Shown: piece after piece, positions 15,739 to 19,724 of the stretch
Numbering within the stretch: the first letter of the stretch is position 1
How the letters are laid out: each line of letters starts with the position of its first letter
From: Pseudomonadota bacterium
GTDB taxonomy: Bacteria; Pseudomonadota; Gammaproteobacteria; Burkholderiales; Thiobacillaceae
Length of the DNA: 19,724 bases
Assembly (NCBI GenBank): GCA_021836225.1
Contig: JAKBJA010000059.1
Span: 1 to 19,724 of the forward strand
Reading direction: 5' to 3'
The notes under the pieces: generated by a model
Databases searched by the model: none
What the model saw: only the letters and a program-made list of their open reading frames with translations
What the model was told of the DNA's origin: nothing
Made by a program: the position numbers and the translations under genes

Positions 15739-17523
15739 ATGTCGATTTCATCCACTACCCGAAAGGCGGGGTCTTACACCGGCAACGGCTCGACGACGCA
15801 GTTCCCTTTTTCCTTCAAGGTATTTTCCGCGAGCGATGTCCTTGTCGTGCGCACCGACCCGGTGGGTGCGGAAAGCAACCTCGTACTCGGCACCGACTAC
15901 ACGGTAGCGCTCAACGCTGACCAGGACGCGAACCCAGGCGGCACGATCACTGCCACGACGGCGCCAGCTACCGGCTACCTGATTACTGCCACCAGCCAGG
16001 TGCAAAACCTGCAACCTGTCACGCTGACGAATCAGGGCGCGTTTTATCCGAAGGTCATCAACGACGCTTTCGATCGCTTGACCATCCTCGTGCAGCAGGT
16101 GGCCGAACAGGTCGGCCGCGCGGTCAAGGTAGGCATTTCCAGCAGTACGACGCCGGATCAGCTTATTGCGCAGCTAAACACCAACGTCAGCAACGCGGCA
16201 AGTTCTGCTAGTGCCGCATCGACAAGCGCTTCGACGGCTTCGAGCGCGGCGACGAATGCCTCCAATAGCGCGACAGCGGCGGCGAATAGTGCGGCAAGTA
16301 TCGCGTTGCCCTTGTCTGTGGCGAGTGGCGGAACGGGCTCCACTACCGCGGCGGCGGCGCGTACTGCGCTGGAGGTGGCGGCCCTCGCCGGTTCCGCATC
16401 GCAGGTATTCAGTGTAGCGCCAGCGACCGGTGCAGCACATGCAGTACGTTTAGATCAGTTTGACCCGATGGCTTTCTACAAGGCCGATTCACAGACCCCG
16501 GCTTTCGTCAAAACCGGCGCCGACACCATCAGCGTGAAAGCCGGAACTTCTGCAATGGTGGCGGGTGTTCTGGTGACCTGGGCTGCTGATACCGCCATCA
16601 CCATGCCGACCCTGACGGCCGGCACGGATTACGCAATCTATGCCTGCGCGGACGGCACTATTCGCGCCGACGCCAACTGGTCGGCACCGACCGGCTACAC
16701 CACGGCGAACTCGCGCAAGATCGGCGGCTTCCACTACGGCCAGGTTGCCAGTGGCACCACGGTGGCCGGTGGCAGCTTTGCGACGACCGGCAACGGCATG
16801 ATCTGGACGCAAACCGATGTCGACAACATCGCTGGCATCAACTCGTTCAGCATTTGGGATTTGAAGTTTCGCCCGGTGGCCGCCGACCCGCGCGGCATGG
16901 CATTGGTCGGCGGCCGCACCTGGGTGGACATCTACCTGTGCTCGACCGATACGGCGACCTATGGCACCAGCAAGGCCGGGACGAACATCGCCTCGGGCAC
17001 CGTGCTGCCGAAAATCCCGGCTGCATTTGGCGGCGATGGCACGGTCACCTATCCTTCGCTGAACTGGTGGGTAGCCAACGAACTGGCGCGCGCTAACCAA
17101 AAGCGCCTCATGTGTGAAACCGAGTTCGTCGACGCGGCCTTCGGCGTGACTGAAAACCAGTCGATTGACGCCACGGCGAGCACCTACCCGACGACCCAGC
17201 GCAATGCAGGCTACACCTCGAAGTACGGCATCGAGCAAGCGTCCGGCCATCATCAAGTTTGGGGGCAGGACTCCAACTTCTACAGCGAAGCGGCGAGTCC
17301 GGCAGGAAGCTGGAAAGACGTGAACGGCAACAACGGCGCCGGCACTGGCCGAGGTCAGGAATACACCTTTGGCACTTACGGTCTGACTCGCGTCGTCCTC
17401 GGCGGCGCGCGTACGAACGATGTGAACTCTGGTTCTCGGTCTTCCAGCTGGAGCCTCTTCCCGTGGAGCTCGGGCTGGTACGTCGGGCTGCGGGCCGCCT
17501 GTGACCACATGACGCTTGTATAG
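15739..17523 (+). CDS. mtd: Chimeric tail fibre: T7-type anchor fused to Mtd-type receptor-binding region
   Basis: This encodes 594 residues. Residues 1-~135 (RKAGSYTGNGSTTQFPFSFKVF ... VLGTDYTV ... NDAFDRLTILVQQVAEQVGRAV) are the virion-anchoring N-terminal domain of T7 gp17-type fibres. Residues ~145-195 are an Ala/Ser/Thr-rich, probably coiled shaft, followed by a GGTGSTTAAAARTAL junction at ~199-213. From residue ~244 to the end it follows BPP-1 Mtd as I recall it: FYKADSQTPAFVKTG, TADTAITMPTLTAGTDYAIY-like, RADANWSAPTGYT, RKIGGFHY, SIWDLKFRPVAADPRGM, then the C-type-lectin end with GSR at 565-567 and CDH at 588-590. It should bind the host receptor. BPP-1 Mtd is 381 residues and lacks this anchor, so this is a domain fusion. 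The start is ATG 15739 with CAGGAG eight bases upstream. Confidence 0.92.
   Translation: MSISSTTRKAGSYTGNGSTTQFPFSFKVFSASDVLVVRTDPVGAESNLVLGTDYTVALNADQDANPGGTITATTAPATGYLITATSQVQNLQPVTLTNQGAFYPKVINDAFDRLTILVQQVAEQVGRAVKVGISSSTTPDQLIAQLNTNVSNAASSASAASTSASTASSAATNASNSATAAANSAASIALPLSVASGGTGSTTAAAARTALEVAALAGSASQVFSVAPATGAAHAVRLDQFDPMAFYKADSQTPAFVKTGADTISVKAGTSAMVAGVLVTWAADTAITMPTLTAGTDYAIYACADGTIRADANWSAPTGYTTANSRKIGGFHYGQVASGTTVAGGSFATTGNGMIWTQTDVDNIAGINSFSIWDLKFRPVAADPRGMALVGGRTWVDIYLCSTDTATYGTSKAGTNIASGTVLPKIPAAFGGDGTVTYPSLNWWVANELARANQKRLMCETEFVDAAFGVTENQSIDATASTYPTTQRNAGYTSKYGIEQASGHHQVWGQDSNFYSEAASPAGSWKDVNGNNGAGTGRGQEYTFGTYGLTRVVLGGARTNDVNSGSRSSSWSLFPWSSGWYVGLRAACDHMTLV
17401..17520 (+). 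other. Variable-repeat-like (VR) segment with an IMH-like end
   Basis: These codons 555-594 align without gaps to the variable region of BPP-1 mtd. Fixed landmarks (GG, SGSR, W571, P575, G583, R585, CDH, final L) are kept while the residues between differ. At nine of the eleven columns where I recall AAC codons in the BPP-1 template repeat, this sequence has an NNC codon: N560, N563, S570, S572, L573, S577, G579, Y581 and, by the neighbouring ATC, V582. The end resembles the initiation-of-mutagenic-homing site: 15 of 16 bases are G/C at 17484-17499, followed by TGTGACCAC. No template repeat was found in the window. The BPP-1 comparison is from memory. Confidence 0.7.
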
Positions 17524-17576
17524 CGAGCGAAAGCGAGCGATGGAAGTTGTGATACTCCCAATCCCCCCTTTCGCTC
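17522..17576. repeat. Repeats immediately after the tail fibre stop codon
   Basis: Two 9-base direct copies of AGCGAGCGA lie at 17522-17530 and 17532-17540. In addition GAGCGAAAG (17525-17533) is perfectly inverted at 17568-17576 (CTTTCGCTC) with a 34-base loop. In BPP-1 a DNA hairpin just after the VR assists mutagenic homing; the short GAAA-loop hairpin expected there does not form here, so this longer structure is only a positional analogue. The 133-bp gap 17524-17656 otherwise holds no gene I can support, and it ends with the TTTAGGAG ribosome site of the next gene. Confidence 0.55.
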
Positions 17577-17656
17577 ACCCGTTTCGTTGCCTCATGGCGC
17601 GGCCACGCGCAGTGGGCCAATTCGTTAAACCTGCTAAATCGTTTAGGAGTCGCACC

Positions 17657-18070
17657 ATGACCAAGCACGCATACAGCCCCGACACCGGGGAACTCATCCG
17701 CACCGAAACCCCCGCCGAATGGATGGGACTCACCGACGTGGCCCCGCCCACTTTCGACCCGGCAACCGCTGGCTGCTTCTGGCGCGGCGACCATTGGGAG
17801 ATTGTTCAGGCCCAGCCTCCGGTCGATCCTGTACCCGCTGCTGTGTCCATGCGGCAGGCTCGCCTCGCGCTGTTGAAGGCCGGGTTACTGGCCCAGGTCA
17901 ATACCGCCGTCGCTGCCATGCCTGGCCCTGATGGCGACGCGGCCCGCATTACTTGGGAATTCGCGGGCGACGTGCAGCGCAGCGATGCCCTGTTGGCGCA
18001 ACTGGCCGGCGCTCTGAACTTGAGCACCGCCCAGCTTGACGATCTGTTCCGCACGGCGGCCGCGCTATGA
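17657..18070 (+). CDS. Tail-fibre-assembly-like protein
   Basis: This encodes 137 residues from ATG 17657, chosen for its TAGGAG ribosome site; the open frame extends upstream through non-coding sequence. The first half (YSPDTGELIRTETPAEWMGLTDVAPPTFDPATAGCFWRGDHWEIV) resembles the N-terminal part of phage tail-fibre chaperones. The second half (SMRQARLALLKAGLLAQVNTAVA ... ARITWEFAGDVQRSDALLAQLAGALNLSTAQLDDLF) matches the common C-terminal module of small proteins encoded right after fibre genes. A folding or trimerisation role for the adjacent fibre is inferred. The stop overlaps the next start (ATGA, 18067-18070). Confidence 0.7.
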   Translation: MTKHAYSPDTGELIRTETPAEWMGLTDVAPPTFDPATAGCFWRGDHWEIVQAQPPVDPVPAAVSMRQARLALLKAGLLAQVNTAVAAMPGPDGDAARITWEFAGDVQRSDALLAQLAGALNLSTAQLDDLFRTAAAL

Positions 18071-18402
18071 GCCTCGTCCTGCTCTCGATGCTGGCCTACC
18101 TCTACGCCTTCTGGTGCGCCTACGTGCTCGTCATGGGCATTTATCGGGCGCACCTGGCCGACCGTCTCGTCGGGCTCAACAAGGTGATTGCCTTGCCCGT
18201 TGTCGCCGTCGCCTACGCCATGGACGTGGCCGCCAACTGGATCATCGCGCCGCTGGTGTTCCTCGACTGGCCGCGCGAGGCCTTGGTCACGTCGCGCCTG
18301 ATTCGTTACAAGCGCGACGACTTGGGGTGGCGTGGCCGCCTCGCGGGCTGCATCTGCGAGCGGCTGCTCGATGTATTCGACCCCACCGGGGATCACTGCT
18401 AA
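18067..18402 (+). CDS. Small membrane protein at the start of the lysis region
   Basis: This encodes 111 residues with two hydrophobic segments, about residues 2-25 (LVLLSMLAYLYAFWCAYVLVMGIY) and 40-66 (VIALPVVAVAYAMDVAANWIIAPLVFL). A basic, Arg-rich C-terminal half ends LLDVFDPTGDHC. Proteins with this layout and the xRLIRYKRD...GWRxRLA...DPTGxHC end recur in phage lysis regions, but I know of no tested function. It is coupled to the upstream gene by an ATGA overlap and followed by another membrane protein, so a holin-related or membrane-anchoring role is possible. Confidence 0.75.
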   Translation: MSLVLLSMLAYLYAFWCAYVLVMGIYRAHLADRLVGLNKVIALPVVAVAYAMDVAANWIIAPLVFLDWPREALVTSRLIRYKRDDLGWRGRLAGCICERLLDVFDPTGDHC

Positions 18403-18416
18403 CTAGGGAAAAAGAA

Positions 18417-18674
18417 ATGCAAGAACAACACCGACACTGCACCGACGACACCTGCCAAGGGGCCGCCGACCGCGCGGTCAAAAAGGTGTTTGCCATCCTG
18501 GGCGTCGATGTCGATAAACCCGAATCCGTCGAAGAATTCCGCGAGGACTTGCGCTTCGGCAAGCGCATGCGCCGGGCTGCTGACCATGGGCTTCTCGCGC
18601 TGGTCGGCCTGGTGGTGATTGGCCTCGGCGCAGCCATGTGGGCCGGTATCGTTTCCAAAGTGGGAGGGCATTAA
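18417..18674 (+). CDS. Small single-TM protein, candidate holin or antiholin
   Basis: This encodes 85 residues from ATG 18417, with a weak AGGG ribosome site. A hydrophilic N-terminal part (HCTDDTCQGAADRAVKKVFAILGVDVDKPESVEEFREDLRFGKRMRRAADH) precedes one membrane segment at ~58-80 (GLLALVGLVVIGLGAAMWAGIV). This 'hydrophilic helix, basic patch, one TM' pattern occurs in small phage proteins next to endolysins. Function is inferred from context. The open frame extends further upstream, but that part overlaps the previous gene in another frame and has no better start. Confidence 0.7.
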   Translation: MQEQHRHCTDDTCQGAADRAVKKVFAILGVDVDKPESVEEFREDLRFGKRMRRAADHGLLALVGLVVIGLGAAMWAGIVSKVGGH

Positions 18675-18675
18675 C

Positions 18676-19158
18676 ATGATTGAAACTCTGCTAGGTACTC
18701 TGTTCGGCGGCCTGTTCCGTATGGCCCCCGAAGTTCTCAAGTGGCTGGATCGCAAGGACGAGCGCGCCCACGAACTCTCCATGTTCGACAAGCAACTGGA
18801 AGCCGACAAGCTGAAAGGCGACCAGGCGCTCGCGCAAATCAACGCCCAGGCCGACGCCAGTATCGGGGCGGCCGAAATTCAGGCCATCATCGAGGCGACC
18901 AAGGCCCAGGGCGTGCAAACTGGCATCAAGTGGGTGGATGCCTTCAACGCCATCATCCGGCCACTGCTCGCGCTGCAATGGCTGATCGTGCTGTGGCCGG
19001 CCGTCATCATTGCCGGCTTTGCCCTGGCCGTGCAAACCGGGGCCGACCCGCTGGTGGCGCTCAAGGCCGCGTTCGGTGTCGATGAAAAAGCTATGGCCGC
19101 CAGCGTGGCGAGCTTCTGGCTGGTCGACCGCAGCCTGCGCAAAATGTCCGGCCGATGA
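18676..19158 (+). CDS. Putative holin-like membrane protein
   Basis: This encodes 160 residues from ATG 18676, one base after the upstream stop, with a GGGAGG ribosome site. A short amphipathic start (MIETLLGTLFGGLFRMAPEVL) leads to a charged helical stretch (~22-75, DRKDERAHELSMFDKQLEADKLKGDQAL) and a strong membrane segment at ~92-117 (RPLLALQWLIVLWPAVIIAGFALAV). A weaker hydrophobic patch lies near 140-150. The layout resembles holin proteins of the 3-TM gene-transfer-release type, although I see only one clear membrane helix. The four-base overlap with the endolysin supports a lysis role. A spanin component is an alternative. Confidence 0.72.
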   Translation: MIETLLGTLFGGLFRMAPEVLKWLDRKDERAHELSMFDKQLEADKLKGDQALAQINAQADASIGAAEIQAIIEATKAQGVQTGIKWVDAFNAIIRPLLALQWLIVLWPAVIIAGFALAVQTGADPLVALKAAFGVDEKAMAASVASFWLVDRSLRKMSGR

Positions 19159-19598
19159 TCCCCGAAGCCCTGCTGGCTCTCATTCGCAAGTTTGAGGGCC
19201 TTCGCCTCACGCCATACCGCTGCCCGGCTGGTGTGCCGACCATCGGCTACGGCCACACCGGGCCGGACGTGCGCATGGACATGCCGCCCATCAGCGAGCC
19301 CGTGGCCGAGGCCATGATGCAGCAGGATGCTGCCACCTTCCACCGGGCGGCCGGCAAGCTGTCGCCCGTGCTGTGGCTGGAAGGCGACGCGAAACACTCG
19401 GCCATCGCCGACTTCTGCTTCAACCTGGGGACGACCCGCTACAAGGCGAGCACGCTCAAGCGGCGCGTCGATGCCGGCGACTGGCAGGGGGCTGCCGAGG
19501 AACTGAACAAGTGGGTGTGGGGCGGTGGCAAGAAGCTGCCGGGACTGGTGGCCCGGCGTACCGCCGAGGGCGAGTTGCTGAAAAGCGGTGTATCATAG
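19155..19598 (+). CDS. Endolysin, glycoside hydrolase family 24-type lysozyme
   Basis: This encodes 147 residues that cleave the peptidoglycan glycan chain at lysis. The catalytic block is KFEGLRLTPYRCPAGVPTIGYGHT: Glu14, Cys23 and Thr29 occupy the positions of Glu11, Asp20 and Thr26 in T4 lysozyme. Cys replaces Asp, a variant known in this family and compatible with activity. SAIADFCFNLGTTRYKASTLKRRV and the RRTAEGELL end are also typical. There is no signal peptide or SAR helix, so export should depend on a holin. The ATG overlaps the upstream stop (ATGA, 19155-19158). No Rz/Rz1 spanin pair is visible within the window. Confidence 0.93.
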   Translation: MIPEALLALIRKFEGLRLTPYRCPAGVPTIGYGHTGPDVRMDMPPISEPVAEAMMQQDAATFHRAAGKLSPVLWLEGDAKHSAIADFCFNLGTTRYKASTLKRRVDAGDWQGAAEELNKWVWGGGKKLPGLVARRTAEGELLKSGVS

Positions 19599-19724
19599 TA
19601 GATGGCTTCGCGCTTTCGTCCGGGATTAACTACGCTGTTGCGTTCGCCCTCTTCACCGAACTTGCTCAGGGCCGCGCAGCGCGCCAGTTCCTCGGTTTTC
19701 TCATGTACTGTGCCAATGAAGCCA
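19599..19724. other. Unresolved sequence at the right edge
   Basis: The last 126 bases contain no complete gene. One minus-strand frame is open from the edge (peptide includes TEELARCAALSKFGEEGER) and has coding-like codons, but it would run antisense into the endolysin and stop only near 19440. One plus-strand frame is also open from the edge. Neither can be decided without the flanking sequence. No terminator is seen after the endolysin. Confidence 0.35.

Noticed and set aside
16489..17508. 339-codon minus-strand open frame opposite the tail fibre
   Set aside because: The plus strand encodes a clear Mtd-type domain. The antisense peptide is Arg/Ala/Gly-rich with no motif, and it is not a reverse transcriptase.
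17521..17540. Short GAAA-loop hairpin like the one after the BPP-1 VR
   Set aside because: The eight bases on either side of GAAA (17529-17532) mismatch at four positions, so the compact hairpin does not form; only direct repeats and a longer-loop inverted repeat are present.
17516..17656. Upstream extension of the fibre-chaperone frame
   Set aside because: The peptide (ERKRAMEVVILPIPPF...) is not protein-like and has no ribosome site, whereas ATG 17657 has a good TAGGAG site.
1..19724. CRISPR array, tRNA genes, insertion sequences, integrase and attachment sites
   Set aside because: No spaced direct repeats, cloverleaf-like segments, transposase or recombinase motifs, or flanking duplications were seen on either strand.

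Overview
The window is about 64% G+C by eye and is packed with plus-strand genes in translationally coupled, operon-like order. It reads as most of the virion and lysis half of a short-tailed (podovirus-type) phage or prophage of a GC-rich proteobacterium. The best match I can recall is Bordetella phage BPP-1, from the Bbp19/Bbp17/Bbp16 head genes, the tail genes and a receptor-binding protein that is clearly related to Mtd. A betaproteobacterial host (Bordetella, Achromobacter or Burkholderia type) is therefore likely, but this is inference. I see no rRNA, tRNA, CRISPR array, insertion sequence or integrase.

Layout: 1-448 holds the end of a probable virion protein gene and a small capsid-associated protein, closed by a strong terminator (470-493). 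A promoter-like site (499-530) then opens the head module: Bbp19-like protein (538-846), scaffold-like protein (843-1502), major capsid protein (1514-2521), Bbp16-type cement protein (2541-3008) and a 63-residue protein (3022-3213), closed by a second terminator (3239-3266). An endonuclease VII-type HNH gene (3278-3727) sits at this break. The tail follows: adaptor (3711-4361) and nozzle-like protein (4364-6409). A second promoter-like site (6414-6445) precedes the ejection module: a gp14-like protein (6472-7050), a transglycosylase-bearing protein (7051-9228) and a 2150-residue polyvalent protein (9225-15677). A third copy of the promoter-like motif (15680-15711) precedes the tail fibre (15739-17523). 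A 133-bp gap leads to a tail-fibre-chaperone-like gene and a lysis cassette of three small membrane proteins and an endolysin (17657-19598). The last 126 bp are unresolved.

How it fits together: the scaffold-like, coat and cement proteins build the head; adaptor and nozzle build the short tail; the three ejection proteins leave with the DNA, open peptidoglycan and carry a RelE/colicin-type nuclease domain and a zinc-peptidase motif into the cell; the fibre binds the host; the final genes lyse it.

The most interesting element is the fibre. A T7-type virion-anchoring domain and an Ala/Ser-rich shaft are fused to the receptor-binding region of BPP-1 Mtd, ending in a sequence that looks like the variable repeat (VR) of a diversity-generating retroelement (DGR). 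No reverse transcriptase, Avd or template repeat is present in the window: the lysis genes occupy the place where the DGR cassette follows mtd in BPP-1. Either the cassette acts from elsewhere or it has been lost and the fibre is frozen.

Other points of note are a three-copy intergenic promoter-like motif, a shared C-terminal peptide on two head-gene products, and a low-GC3 seam with a tandem duplication in the polyvalent gene.
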